In this document: piece after piece, positions 33,767-43,591 of the stretch
Layout of the letters: the number at the start of each line of letters is the position of its first letter
Position numbering within the stretch: the stretch's first letter is position 1
NCBI GenBank assembly: GCA_009711825.1
Contig: VEMY01000009.1
Span: 78,283 to 142,282, forward strand
Origin: Bacillota bacterium
GTDB lineage: Bacteria > Bacillota > Proteinivoracia > UBA4975 > VEMY01
Length of the DNA: 64,000 bases
Direction: 5' to 3'
Position numbers and translations under genes: made by a program
Notes under the pieces: generated by a model
The model's input: only the letters and a program-made list of their open reading frames with translations
Databases searched by the model: none
What the model was told of the DNA's origin: nothing

Positions 33767-34948
33767 TTATTCACTCAAGATGACAGAGTCGAATAGGTAC
33801 AAGTAGCAGTTGTCGGTGCCGGGATAATCTTGCATTTGGAGCGGCGCGCCGGCCACGTCTGTCATGATTGCCTGCAGCGCTTCCTTGTCGTTGCGGTCTT
33901 CGATTTTGCCGTCTAGCCAGTCCATGGCGTAGTATGTGCCGGCCTGGATGGACATAAGGTTTGGCGAAACCGGGCTGGTAGCGATGCGGCCGGCCATGCC
34001 CATTTCTGTTGCTTTGTCATTCACCTGGTCGAGAATCCAGGGTAAGTCGGCCTTTTGGCTCTCGGGCACGTCAACACCGAAAACGTCCGCAAGGATATGA
34101 TATGTGGGCGAAAAATAGCCGGAGTCGTTGAGTCCCGGGAAGATGCCACCATTTATAATTACCTGGGTAAGCATTGGTTCCATCATCGCTTCGCTGGTGC
34201 CAAAAAACGCGGTGTCGGGGCCATACTCGGCAATTTTTTGTGGAACATCCTCGATGATAAAAGCCTGTAAGCCGTCTACTGTAATGTCTACAGGGTCGGC
34301 CGTTACTACTTCCACAAAATCCAGGCCCAGTTCTTCGGCCGTTTGCTTCATTAGCTTCAGGCGCTCCTCAATAATATCAACTGACATGTGACGGTCGAAG
34401 GAGTAGTGGACAAAGGTCCCTGCGCCCATTTTATGGGCTTGTTCTACTAGTTTAGGGCCGCGGGCAACTTCGTCGGGGTGGATGACAATATCGCTGGCGG
34501 CGACATCGTCAGGGTTATACATAGGGGAGGCGACGAAGAAGAATATATCTGGGTGCACAGCTCGTACTGCACTGATATAGTGATTTACGCCCACTATCCC
34601 GGGGGTGACGATAATCGCTTTAACACTGGGGTCTTCGACAATTTCCAGCAGCATTACCGTAGTGTCGGTGTAACTGGATTGCCACGACTCGTGGGGACTG
34701 GTGACAATAACTCTGTCGCCAAACTCGGCCTTCATTTGCTCGGCAATCGTGTGTTCCTCCCCCTCGCCTCTTCCGAAATCTACATGCGTGCTGGTGGCGA
34801 GGATGACAACTTTCGCTTCTTCGTCCTGGTCGCCGTTGTCATCTGGGAGTCGGTCCGGGTCATCTCCATCCTGGGGACTGCATGCCAGTAATGCTGTAAG
34901 GAAGATACAGAGGAGAACAGTTAGCGTCGTTTTGCCTTTAGGCAACAT
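33767..34948 (-). CDS. DUF3798-type lipoprotein, copy 2
   Basis: A 393-residue paralogue of copies 1 and 3. ATG 34948 lies eleven bases after AAGGAG; GTG 34960 overlaps that site. Lipobox LTALLACSPQ, followed by an Asp-rich linker. Conserved blocks are shared with copy 1: KAIIVTPGIVG, AQKIAEYGPDTAFFGTSEAM-like and TYYAMDWLDGKIEDRNDKEA, ending DYPGTDNCYLYL. The strong conservation of the C-terminal DGKIEDRN block among copies suggests a binding site or partner surface. Confidence 0.8.
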   Translation of the reverse strand: MLPKGKTTLTVLLCIFLTALLACSPQDGDDPDRLPDDNGDQDEEAKVVILATSTHVDFGRGEGEEHTIAEQMKAEFGDRVIVTSPHESWQSSYTDTTVMLLEIVEDPSVKAIIVTPGIVGVNHYISAVRAVHPDIFFFVASPMYNPDDVAASDIVIHPDEVARGPKLVEQAHKMGAGTFVHYSFDRHMSVDIIEERLKLMKQTAEELGLDFVEVVTADPVDITVDGLQAFIIEDVPQKIAEYGPDTAFFGTSEAMMEPMLTQVIINGGIFPGLNDSGYFSPTYHILADVFGVDVPESQKADLPWILDQVNDKATEMGMAGRIATSPVSPNLMSIQAGTYYAMDWLDGKIEDRNDKEALQAIMTDVAGAPLQMQDYPGTDNCYLYLFDSVILSE

Positions 34949-34984
34949 GTTCGATAACACTCCTTTTCAAGCCGAAGTAGTGGT

Positions 34985-36794
34985 TCACTCCTTATATTTA
35001 TACTGAGAGTTGTAAGTAGAGAAGTTTGTTCCCGAACCCAGGGGCAGGGAGGGGCGAGGGGGTGCTGCTTCATTGGCGTAGATTAGTAGCTCGTCGCCCG
35101 CAATGAACAGGGCATCACGTGCGCCGTTCCCGGTGATATTCCCGGTCTGGAACAGATAGAAGTCGGTGTTGATGGCAATTAACGCGCTCTCTGCCTTTGC
35201 GTCCGTCTCTTGCTTGGGTACAAACAGCAGCTGATCTCGCCCGTTGTCAAGCCAGTTTGCCGGATGGGCGCGGTGACTGCCCCGCAGGGTGGCCAGGTGG
35301 ACGCCTGTTTCGCTAAGGATCCAGCACTCCCCTGGCTCATCCATGGCAAGATGGGAAACATCTACCACAAGTTGCAGCTCATTCCGGTCAGGGAGCAATC
35401 TTGCCGCAGAAACTGTTTCGAAATGGCGCCCAGTTATTTCCCAGAGCTGCTTGCCGTTTCCGTCCAACATGGCAATACCGCCGGCATCACAGTAAGTAAT
35501 GACAATGCGGGTGTTTTCCGGGTATTCTTGGTCCAGGCGCAGAACCTGGGCGCTGTCCAGATGGCCGCCAAACCAGAGCTTTACTGTATTTGACTCATAC
35601 ACCCAGCGAGTGCTGCCATCGTGATTGAGCAGGGCAAAGCCGGCAAGGATTTCGTCCCGGCCGTCGCCGTCCAGGTCAAAGGCCAGGGGCTGGTGGGCCA
35701 GCATATAGCCGCCCGGGTCCCGGACGGACCAGAGCAAATTGCCATCCTCGTCATAGACCCAGAGCCGGTGGTAGCGGTCCTTAATTAGTATATCTGTGGC
35801 CCGCTCTTTGCCGCTGACATTGACAAACATCAGCATGTCGCTGGCATGCTTGGGGATTGGCCAGCGGCGCAAAACTGTCCCCTGCCGGCCGTCCAGTTCA
35901 ATCAGTTCCCGGTCGGTGAGCAAAATGACATTGTTTTCTTTGGTCCCCCGCCAGTCATAAATCTGGCAGGCCACGTCAAAGCTGCGGCCCTTCTTGCCCG
36001 CATTTGGGTCGCCCCAGCGCCAGAGGACAGTGCCGTCCAGCCGTTGGGCGCAGACGGTGGTCGTATGGTGATTGTCGAAGCGGTCGGCGTTCTGGGCGGT
36101 GACAAGCTCCACCTGGCCGTCACCGGTGAGATCTCCGGCCACAAGCCAATTGCCCCCGTATTCCGGGTCCAGCCGAATTCGTTTCCAGGGTGGGGGGTAA
36201 GGGGTGGATTTCCGGGTATGAAAGTCGTAAATGCCCGTTGCCCGGTCCTCAAAGTAATCCGGGGATTTGGGGGGGAGGGGTCCTCCATTTGGCTGTGCGG
36301 ACTATGCGCAGCAGCCCAAGGGCAAGGAGCAGGGTTGTCAATGTTATGGTGTTTAAGGCTGCTAAGGTGTAGCCGCTCAGCTGCGGGCTTACAGTCAGGG
36401 TGTGGTAGAGGATGAGGGTGCCGGCAACCATGAGTAGAGAGAGCAGCCAGACGGCAGGTCTTCTTAGCAGTCGGCGCATAGGAATGCGCCAGTACATGTT
36501 ATATGTCTCCAGGCCAAGAAATACATAGAGCGCGGTCCAAAGCAAAAATATTGGGAGAGGCAATACGCGCAGGAGCGTATTTAGTGCCGGAAGATCAAGC
36601 ACTGCGGTTGTTACCACAAGTGCCGCCAGTATTGCTGCAACTAAAGATGTGATCAACAGGCTGATGGCCAGCCAGTTGGCGCGGATGCCGGTGGCCCGGG
36701 TGATGTAATTATTGATAATTGCCCAGATATTGCGTTTGAGCAGAAGGATAACAATGAATATAAGCAGGTAGGTGAGAATGAGGGCAGCACTCAT
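34985..36794 (-). pseudogene. Membrane-anchored FG-GAP/VCBS-like protein split by a C-run frameshift
   Basis: ATG 36794 (AAGGAG upstream) starts a frame with about five membrane helices that reaches RTAKWRTPPPQIPGLL and stops. One frame over, sequence starting PPKSPDYFEDRATGIYDFHT continues without a start codon through a beta-propeller-like outer domain (VAGDLTGDGQVELVTAQN, DLDGDGRDEILAGFALLN, NITGNGARDALFIAGDE) to 34985. The change happens at the seven-G run 36269-36275 (C run on the coding strand); six would join the two as WRTPPPKSPDYF. Inference: one protein of about 600 residues with a calcium-binding propeller outside the membrane. Otherwise two genes. Confidence 0.75.
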
Positions 36795-36827
36795 CAGCTT
36801 AATCTCCTTGTGGTTCGGTTATGAGCA

Positions 36828-37958
36828 TTAGTTTTCACCGAAAATGATTTGCCCCGATAGGTAGAGGTACCAGTTGTCGGTGTCAGGTTTTTCGCTCAGG
36901 TGAACCGGAACCTCGATGATTTATTCCATGATTTTTTGGAGTGCGTCCTTATCATTGCGCTCCTTAATGGCACTGGCAATCCAGGCCACGGCGTAGCGTG
37001 TGCCCGCCTCGACTACCAGCATATCCGGAGGCAGTGGCCAGGTGGCAATCCGTCCGGCGCCGCCCAGCTCAACAATTCGTTCATCGATTTGCGCCAACAG
37101 CCAAGGTGCGTCGCCACGACTTTCATCTAGTAAATTAATACCCAGGGCTTCCGGCATGATGTGGTAAATATCAGGACAACATTGGGCGGGAGAGATGCCG
37201 CCGTGCTCCAGTATTTGAAGAAGCAGCGGCTCTTACATGCCGCAGTTGGTGCCAAAGAACGCCGTGTTTGGTCCGTATTGGGCAAGTTTTTCCGGGACAT
37301 CAGAGAGGATGAACTGTTGGGTGCCGGCGACGCCGGCATCTTCAACTGGGTCGGGAGCCTCCACCTCTAAAAAAGTGAGGCCAAGTTTTTCCGCCTTTTG
37401 CCGCATCAGGTCCCGCCGGGCTGCCAGCGTTTAAATCTCCATGTGGCGGGGGAAAGAATAGTGGACAAACACCTCTGTGCCCATTGCCACCGCCTGCTCA
37501 ACAATCTGGTGGCCGCGACCCACGAAGTCGATGTCCATAACGATATCGCTGATGGCTGTGATTATATCTGGGTTTTCAAGGGGCGTGCCGAGGATAAAGA
37601 GGATATCGGGGCGGGCTTCCCGGGCCTTTGTCACCGCTTCTGCAACACCAGATACCGCCGTGGCAATGATAATTGCTTTGACATCCGGGTCATCGGCCAT
37701 GCCTGCAATGGTTTCGTCGATATGGTCAAGGTTGGAAATCCAGCGGTCGATGCGGGTGCTGGCCAGCCAAATCCTTTCCTGGCCAAATTCTGCTTCGAGC
37801 GCTTTGGCACTCTGATACCCGGTGTCGTCTTCGAGGTCGGTTAAAGTTATGATGCCAAGTTTCCAGTTCTGCGGCGCTTTGCTACAGGCCGGGGTGACAA
37901 GCAACCCAATTATAAGCACAGAGATTAAAGTGGATTTCAACCATGGTTTAATCGACAT
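36828..37958 (-). pseudogene. DUF3798-type lipoprotein, copy 3, with three in-frame TAA codons
   Basis: A full-length copy (376 codons, start ATG 37958, lipobox VTPACSKAP) that keeps one reading frame throughout but carries TAA at 37431-37433, 37233-37235 and 36921-36923. By alignment with copies 1 and 2 the stops replace Asp or Glu, Met or Leu, and Glu; single-base changes can explain at least two of them. No indel is seen. Conserved blocks (LAQYGPNTAFFGTNCGM, RIATWPLPPDMLVVEAGTRY) remain clear. Only the first 175 residues would normally be made. Confidence 0.85.
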
Positions 37959-38417
37959 AGTGCTTCACTCCAATCAAAATTGTGGACGGGAGTTGAACGA
38001 ATTTTGTGTACAGTAATACATACTTCTAGTTTTGGTAGTGAATTCCTTTAATCCCTGCTGGTCAGACAGCGGAAAGACCACGCAGTGTTGACTTTAGTTG
38101 CTTTTTAATGGGGGGTTGGGCTTTGGCAAAGGAGTCCCAGTGTGATATCTCACCTTTCAGGGAGGTAGTAAAAAGCAAGCAAGCTTTACCATCTATTTGG
38201 GAGAGGATTTTCTTACGGGTAAAATTCGGAGGGATTCGTTAACTAAAATTAAAAAAATAAACAAAAAACTGACTACTTGAAGGTGTTAACGTATCGAACG
38301 CGAAATATTGTTAAGAGAAGCCAAACAACAGCCAGTTGGTTTTCGCGGTTATTTGTGCTTCACCTTGTGGGGAAGAATGTTTATATTGCTGGTGAGAAGA
38401 AAGAAAGGAGAGAGCTT
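37959..38417. other. Intergenic region, divergent promoters expected
   Basis: About 460 bases between the divergent DUF3798 operon and the DUF805 gene. It is AT-rich with no convincing gene; the upstream extension of the DUF805 frame has no ribosome site. No clear operator repeats seen. Confidence 0.5.
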
Positions 38418-38777
38418 ATGAGTTGGTACATTGCAGTTCTGAAGAAGTATGCTGATTTCAACGGCAGGGCCAGAAGAATGGAATATTGGATGTTTGTTCT
38501 CTTTAATGTGATTTTTGCAATCGTGGCCGCAATTATTGATCAATTACTAGGAACTTATATGGTAATTTACGTGCTTTACATGTTAGCAGTTTTAATTCCC
38601 GGGTTGGCTGTTTTCGTTCGGAGATTGCACGATATTGGCAAAAGCGGATGGTGGTTTTTCATTTCCCTGGTTCCTATCATTGGGGGCATTTGGTTGCTAA
38701 TTTTGCTTCTGACTGATAGTCAGCCGGGCACCAATGAATACGGAGCAAATCCAAAGGAAACGGGAGTCGCCGCCTAA
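38418..38777 (+). CDS. DUF805 inner-membrane protein
   Basis: 119 residues. ATG 38418 is preceded by AAAGGAG. The N-terminal MSWYIAVLKKYADFNGRARR and the motif RRLHDIGKSGWW before the last helices are typical of DUF805. Four membrane segments. Members are widespread and of unknown role, some phage-encoded. Stands alone. Confidence 0.92.
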   Translation: MSWYIAVLKKYADFNGRARRMEYWMFVLFNVIFAIVAAIIDQLLGTYMVIYVLYMLAVLIPGLAVFVRRLHDIGKSGWWFFISLVPIIGGIWLLILLLTDSQPGTNEYGANPKETGVAA

Positions 38778-38951
38778 TAAGTGTTAGATATATAGGTTAG
38801 TTTGTATTTCTTCCCTGCAAAGATATGGTTTGGAGCAGATATCTGCGCCAAACCATGTTTTTTGCATTTCCTAGGGACAGGTACATTTAGTCGGCAATGA
38901 GGGCAAAAAGCATAAAAGAGTCCCCCGGCGATATGCAGGGGGACACTCGGT

Positions 38952-40134
38952 TTACTCAATTATCAGGTTTCTCGGGTTTAGGCCGAGGATGCGGCCCGAG
39001 GGCAGCCAGGCGCTGAGCAGTGCCACAGCCAGGCAGACAGGAATTACCGCCAGGGTTCCCCAGAGGGTGATGTCGAAGGGGAAGCTGACCAGACCCATAT
39101 TGGTGAGCAGCACTCCCAGCATCCCTGGGGTGGTGGCCAGGGCCAGGGGCATGCCGATTGACACGCCGACGGCTGCCAGGAGCGCAACCTTCCAGACCAT
39201 GGAGAGCCGGATCTGCAGCGGGGTCATCCCAAAGGCCTTGTAGATGCCGAAGGTCTTTTTGTCGCTGTAGATGCTAATCAAGGTTGCGTTAAAGGTAATA
39301 ATCGAGGCAACGGCCATGAAAATGATGCTGAGGATTATCGCCACCAGAGCCATGTTCTAGGTTATCGCCGAGAAGTTGATCTCGCCACTCTCAGCTGCCG
39401 TGCGGACATTGTAGCTTTGGCCCAGTTGCTGCTGCATATCCCGAGCAAACTGAACCGGGTCGGCGTCTGCGTGCAATTTGACGGCGTAGGTATTGGCGTG
39501 AACGTCTGGGTTGACTTCCTGCAGGGCTGACTCCTGGATACGGAAGCCGAAGCCGCCTCCGTTCAGGGACTGGTAGATGCCGGTAATAAGGTAGGTGCGT
39601 CTTTCCCCTTCGATATAGACATCCACCGTGTCGCCCACGCTCTTGTTGTATTTCTCAGCGGTGAGCACCGAGATGGAGATTTCGTTTTCCCGCTCGGGAT
39701 GACGGCCCTCCAGGTTGAGCATCTCGATGGCGTCCATGTCGCCGTGGTAGCTAAAGCCGATGACGTTGGTGGAGGCAATGCCGCCCTGGTCCGCGATGGC
39801 GGTCATTACTACATCTCGGGGCACGATTGCCCGAACCCGGTCATCTTTCTTGAGGGTGGACATGACCTGGTCGTGGCTTTCGCCGCCCTCCCGGGACACA
39901 TAGACATCTGAGTTGTCGAAGCCCCAGAAGGCAAGGTTGTGGTTCAGGTTGAGTACCGAGTTGTAGGTGTTGAGGGAGAAGGTGAGCACAAAGGCCATGA
40001 TTGCTGCCGCCGCTACCATGAACAGGGCGTGCCTTTTGCCGGTGAGGGTGTTTTTCACTGCCAGAAGCACTGAAACCGGAAGCGTTTTTAGGGTTGTGAT
40101 ATCGAAATGCTTTTTGACGTTGGAAAGGATGTTC
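38952..40134 (-). pseudogene. FtsX-like ABC permease, N-terminally truncated with internal TAG
   Basis: Minus-strand frame covering the C-terminal half of a large FtsX-type permease: a membrane helix (FMVAAAAIMAFVLTFSLNTY), a MacB-like extracellular domain (DNSDVYVSREGGESHDQV, YLITGIYQSLNGGGFGF) and three final helices with YKAFGMTPLQIRLSMVWK. A TAG at 39357 cuts it between the outer domain and the last helices. Upstream coding similarity runs to about 40134 (HFDITTLKTLPVSVLLAVKN) and ends at a junction with another truncated gene. The N-terminal helices and the partner ATPase are missing. Confidence 0.85.
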
Positions 40135-40659
40135 GATGAGCTCGGGGCCTATTGGTTAGAAGTTGATAGAAGCAGCGGTACATCTGACACTAACCTAAGC
40201 GAGATAGAACAAGCAGCGCTGAGCGAGTATCTTGAGGAGAAGTTTCCCGAACGCTCTTTTTCTGAGAGCATACGTAGTGGCGATACAGAAAGCATAGAGG
40301 AAGCACTGAGAGAACGGGTTCGGCAGGAATTGTTGGAAGACTCATTTCTGATTCTCGGAGAACCGCCTGCATCTGCCAGCGATCAGGTGGAATGGGCTTT
40401 GTGGATAAGTGATTTAAGCAATTTCGCTGCCAATGTGGGATTGGGAGCCAAATACTATTATCCGGATGGCCCGGTGGTTTCTCATGGCGCTGAAATAACT
40501 GGCTACTTTTCAGTTGGAATAGACCCTGACCGCTACGATCAGGAGATTGTGGATGACATATATAGCATCATTTCTGAAAAAGCTGCGGAACATGATGTTG
40601 ATGTTCCCGTTTTGTTCAGGTTCAGCGGTCCGCCCGAATTGCAGTCAAAAGCCCCATAG
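40129..40659 (+). pseudogene. Truncated protein of unknown function, 5' end deleted
   Basis: The open frame from about 40129 has a strongly charged, soluble C-terminal region (DTNLSEIEQAALSEYLEEKF, ISDLSNFAANVGLGAKYYYP) and stops at 40659. The apparent upstream extension is antisense to the FtsX gene and has no ribosome site. Inference: the 3' part of a gene that lost its start in the same deletion that truncated the permease. Family not recognised. A short inverted repeat AAAGCCC / GGGCTTT follows. Confidence 0.55.
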
Positions 40660-40683
40660 CGCATGCTACAGGGCTTTACCTTG

Positions 40684-41244
40684 TCAGGAGTTTTCGGGCT
40701 TTGCGATTGTAAAGGTGTATTGGAAGTATTTCGAACCCTCAAAAACGCCATCGATTTTAATCGTTACATCGTGGCCTTTGTAGGTCCACTTGCCTGCTTC
40801 TGTGTCTACGGTCTCAAAATCTTCTTGGTCTGTGGCCATTTGCGCGTAGTACGCAAGCATCTCATCAATTGTTGTATCTCCAGGCGCCAGCAACACCCAT
40901 TGTGGATTACTTGCTAGACCAATGCTGTACAAATCGATTTCAACACCGGACCCAGGGTAGGCCAGCCAGGGTTCGGGCAGGGCCGAGGCGGCATCATCCA
41001 ACTGAGCCAGGTAGTCATCTTCTGGGTCAAGGGCTTGATGCTCATCGCAGTCGGGGTCATCACAATCATTTTCACCATGATTCCCGTTGTTTTCGTCGAC
41101 ATCATCAACGTCACCATTGTTCTGCTCACTGCCATTGGCCGGAGGTTCATCCTGTGGCGGCGCTTCCGGAGCACTGACGCTACACCCGGCAATTAGGGCG
41201 AAAACAAGTATTAAAACAGCAATTAAATATGCTTTTTTTTGCAC
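40684..41244 (-). CDS. Lipoprotein with acidic linker, paralogue of the gene at 50492
   Basis: 186 residues: signal peptide with lipobox ALIAGCSV, an Asp/Asn/Glu-rich linker of about 50 residues, then a globular domain (LPEPWLAYPGSGVEIDLYSI, WVLLAPGDTTIDEMLAYYAQ). GTG 41244 lies seven bases after GGAGG. The domain is shared with the lipoprotein at 50492 (LPDPWLAYPGSAV, LVAPGGTTREEVIDYYLEV). Unknown function. Exported and membrane-anchored by inference from the lipobox. Confidence 0.8.
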   Translation of the reverse strand: MQKKAYLIAVLILVFALIAGCSVSAPEAPPQDEPPANGSEQNNGDVDDVDENNGNHGENDCDDPDCDEHQALDPEDDYLAQLDDAASALPEPWLAYPGSGVEIDLYSIGLASNPQWVLLAPGDTTIDEMLAYYAQMATDQEDFETVDTEAGKWTYKGHDVTIKIDGVFEGSKYFQYTFTIAKPENS

Positions 41245-41476
41245 GCTTTTTCCTCCAGTCTATAGGGCATAGATATTGCTACTGCTGTTGTATATTCTGC
41301 ATTCCTATCCCAATTTCCTCTGAGTATTTTACTATTAAATATTTGCCAGTAAAGCTGAGATGTCTTGAAGATGCTGCGTTGGCTGTACAGGCGTACAGTA
41401 GCAAATGGCAGCATTCTATTTTATTTTTTTCGAGGCTAAAGTATAATAAATTCAGCGTGAGCAAGGGGGAATAGTC

Positions 41477-42487
41477 GTGAATGAGGGAAAGCTCCGGGAA
41501 GCAATCAGTGTTTTCGTTGGCGAGATCACCGATATTGATTCTATTGGCACTGGCAATATATGCGACACATGGCTGGTTTCGGCGGGGAGGGGGAAGTATG
41601 TTGCCCGTCTGCGGCCAATCGGTTTTACTCGGGCGCATGTAGAAGCGGACCAACGCTTGCTATTATGGTTGGCTGAACGGGGCTTTCCGGTGGCTAGGGT
41701 TGTTTCTTCACCTTTTAGTTTCGTGGTATCGGTCGAGGGTCGTTGGCTTGAGGTGCAGGAATGGGTGAGCCACGATTCCGTCTATGGCGAAGATGATGAT
41801 CAGTACCGGGACAAACTCCCCGAGCTGGCAAAATTGCAGGGTCAGTTCCACGCCCTGACTCAGGAATACCCGGAGCAGATAACCAAGCCTGAGCGCCTTG
41901 GGGCGACACCGATTGGTTTTATGGCTAAGTATTTTGAGGACCCAATCAAGGTTGGTATGGCCAGATATCGTCAGGTGGCGCCTGAAGACCGAAAGCTTAT
42001 GCAGTTGGTGGCCTGGTTCGAAAAGCAACTGCTCAGCATTCGTGAGCAGATTTTGTCCGCCCTCCCGTCCCTACCGGAAGTGGTTAATCACAATGATTTT
42101 ATTCTCGAGAATTTACTCTGGGAGCAGGACAAGGTTGCAGCTCTGATTGATTTTGATTTTGCCTGTAGTGGCCCTCACTATATTGATCTTGTAGAAGGGG
42201 TGCACGGGGCGGCTGTTTTCAACGGCAAAGAGCTCGTTCACTGGGGTATTGATAGCGATGGTTCCGTGCGATTTGAGGAGGGGCGTGCCTACCTAAATGC
42301 CTATTTCCAGGAGTTTTCATGTCCCGGCTTTGATTCGGAACTATTTGCCAAGTTTCTTCAGGCCAAAGTTATCAGCCTGAACTTTTATCCGGCGTTTGAC
42401 TTCGCCGATACCGGTGTCAAGATGGCCGAGAATGCTCGACGGCTTCGTCTGCTTGTCGAGAATCTATCAGATAAACAGCTTTATTGA
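41477..42487 (+). CDS. APH-family kinase-like protein (homoserine-kinase-like)
   Basis: 336 residues. Catalytic loop VVNHNDFILENLLW, with Asp-Asn as in APH although His replaces the usual Gly, and metal motif LIDFDFACSGPHYIDLVEG. GTG 41477 follows AAGGGGGA. The fold and motifs fit choline/homoserine-kinase-like enzymes. The small-molecule substrate is unknown. It is distantly related to the APH gene at 12392. It precedes the yhf operon but is separated from it by a terminator-like repeat. Confidence 0.83.
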   Translation: MNEGKLREAISVFVGEITDIDSIGTGNICDTWLVSAGRGKYVARLRPIGFTRAHVEADQRLLLWLAERGFPVARVVSSPFSFVVSVEGRWLEVQEWVSHDSVYGEDDDQYRDKLPELAKLQGQFHALTQEYPEQITKPERLGATPIGFMAKYFEDPIKVGMARYRQVAPEDRKLMQLVAWFEKQLLSIREQILSALPSLPEVVNHNDFILENLLWEQDKVAALIDFDFACSGPHYIDLVEGVHGAAVFNGKELVHWGIDSDGSVRFEEGRAYLNAYFQEFSCPGFDSELFAKFLQAKVISLNFYPAFDFADTGVKMAENARRLRLLVENLSDKQLY

Positions 42488-42506
42488 CGGACAGGGGTGC
42501 CAGGAC

Positions 42507-42541
42507 GGACAGGGGGACAGGTCCCTTGTCCGGTTTTTTTT
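42507..42541 (+). terminator. Terminator made from a repeated 25-base element
   Basis: GGACAGGGGGACAGGTCCCT plus TGTCC, then eight T (42534-42541). GGACAGG and CCTTGTCC arms can pair. A near-identical copy without the T run is at 54680. It ends the APH transcript. Confidence 0.6.
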
Positions 42542-42563
42542 CTTGCCAGTAGAGCGTTGATAT

Positions 42564-42579
42564 GGTATAGTCAATATAC
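42564..42579 (+). promoter_or_regulatory. Putative YhfZ operator 1
   Basis: GGTATAGTCAATATAC contains the inverted halves GTATA and TATAC, 28 bases before yhfZ. It shares CAATATAC with the site before yhfY (43557). Confidence 0.5.
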
Positions 42580-42607
42580 AAATAAATGTACATTCAGGGT
42601 GGCTGCT

Positions 42608-43540
42608 ATGACAGAATACAAGTCGGTTCTACTGTCCAAAAACGGTCGCGTGATTTTAGCGCTGGCCCGGGAGTTTCTTGCTTGTAAGCCCGGAGACCGG
42701 ATTGGCACAGTGGAACATTATTCCCAAAAATATAATATCGGTCGGGGAACAGTGCAGTCGGCGCTTAAGTTTCTGCAGTCTATTGGGGCGGTGCACCTGG
42801 AATCTAGGGGGCATCTGGGTACTTACTTGGAGGGAATGTCCCATAAGAAACTCTGGGAAGTTGCAGACTACGGCGTAATTATGGCAGTTATGCCCTTGCC
42901 TTATTCCAAGCGCTATGAGGGGCTGGCTACAGGTCTGTTCATGGCCTTTGAGGAAGCAGACTTGCCCTTTAGTCTCGCCTTTATGCGAGGCGCCAGCAAA
43001 CGGCTGGAGGCGCTGGAGCTTGGGAAGTATAACCTGGCTGTGCTTTCCAAGCTGGCGGCCCGGCTGGAGATTCAGAAGGGCACGCCGATTGAGATAATCC
43101 ATGAGTTTGGCGTGCAAAGCTATGTTAGCGATCACGTTGTCATCTTTCGTGACGATGCCCGGGAGCAGATTGAGCCGGGGATGCGGGTGGCGGTTGACCC
43201 GGCGTCGGTGGACCAGACGATTCTCACCTGTTATGAATGTGAAGGCATAGAGGTTGACTATGTGGAAACCTCCTATGCCCAGATTTTACACAAGCTGGCC
43301 GAAAACCAGATTGATGCCGCGGTTTGGAATTTGGACGAAGTAGTGGAGCGCAAGCTGAATTACCAGCCACTCAGGAACCGTAAATCCCAGGAGGTGGCCC
43401 GGGAGGACACAACGGCGGTGCTGGCGGTGCATCGGGATGAGAAGGTGCTGGGCAATGTGCTCAGGCGCTTGGTGAATATGGAGGGAATTGAGGCAATTCA
43501 GCGCCAGGTAATTTCAGGCGAGTTGATTCCATCGTATTAA
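42608..43540 (+). CDS. yhfZ: YhfZ-type transcription regulator
   Basis: 310 residues (E. coli YhfZ is about 300). An N-terminal GntR-like winged helix (VEHYSQKYNIGRGTVQSALK, about residues 35-54) is joined to a periplasmic-binding-like effector domain (EVADYGVIMAVMPLPYSKRY to the end). ATG 42608 has a weak AGGGTGG site; the longer frame has none. It heads a full set of yhf genes and probably binds the two CAATATAC-containing palindromes around itself. The effector should be a metabolite of the yhf pathway. Confidence 0.9.
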   Translation: MTEYKSVLLSKNGRVILALAREFLACKPGDRIGTVEHYSQKYNIGRGTVQSALKFLQSIGAVHLESRGHLGTYLEGMSHKKLWEVADYGVIMAVMPLPYSKRYEGLATGLFMAFEEADLPFSLAFMRGASKRLEALELGKYNLAVLSKLAARLEIQKGTPIEIIHEFGVQSYVSDHVVIFRDDAREQIEPGMRVAVDPASVDQTILTCYECEGIEVDYVETSYAQILHKLAENQIDAAVWNLDEVVERKLNYQPLRNRKSQEVAREDTTAVLAVHRDEKVLGNVLRRLVNMEGIEAIQRQVISGELIPSY

Positions 43541-43556
43541 GGATTTTTTATTGAAG

Positions 43557-43580
43557 CAATATACAGCGAACAGTATATTG
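43557..43580 (+). promoter_or_regulatory. Putative YhfZ operator 2
   Basis: A perfect inverted repeat CAATATAC-N8-GTATATTG whose right arm touches the yhfY ribosome site (GGAGGG). Binding here would block yhfY and downstream expression. Confidence 0.6.
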
Positions 43581-43591
43581 GAGGGTTGAGT

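Noticed and set aside
36921-37433. TAA read as a sense codon in this genome
   Set aside because: Many intact genes in the window end at TAA in the expected place, so the three stops in copy 3 are lesions.
39357-39359. TAG recoded as pyrrolysine or other amino acid in the FtsX-like gene
   Set aside because: The gene is also truncated at its 5' end and other genes end normally at TAG; a pseudogene is simpler.
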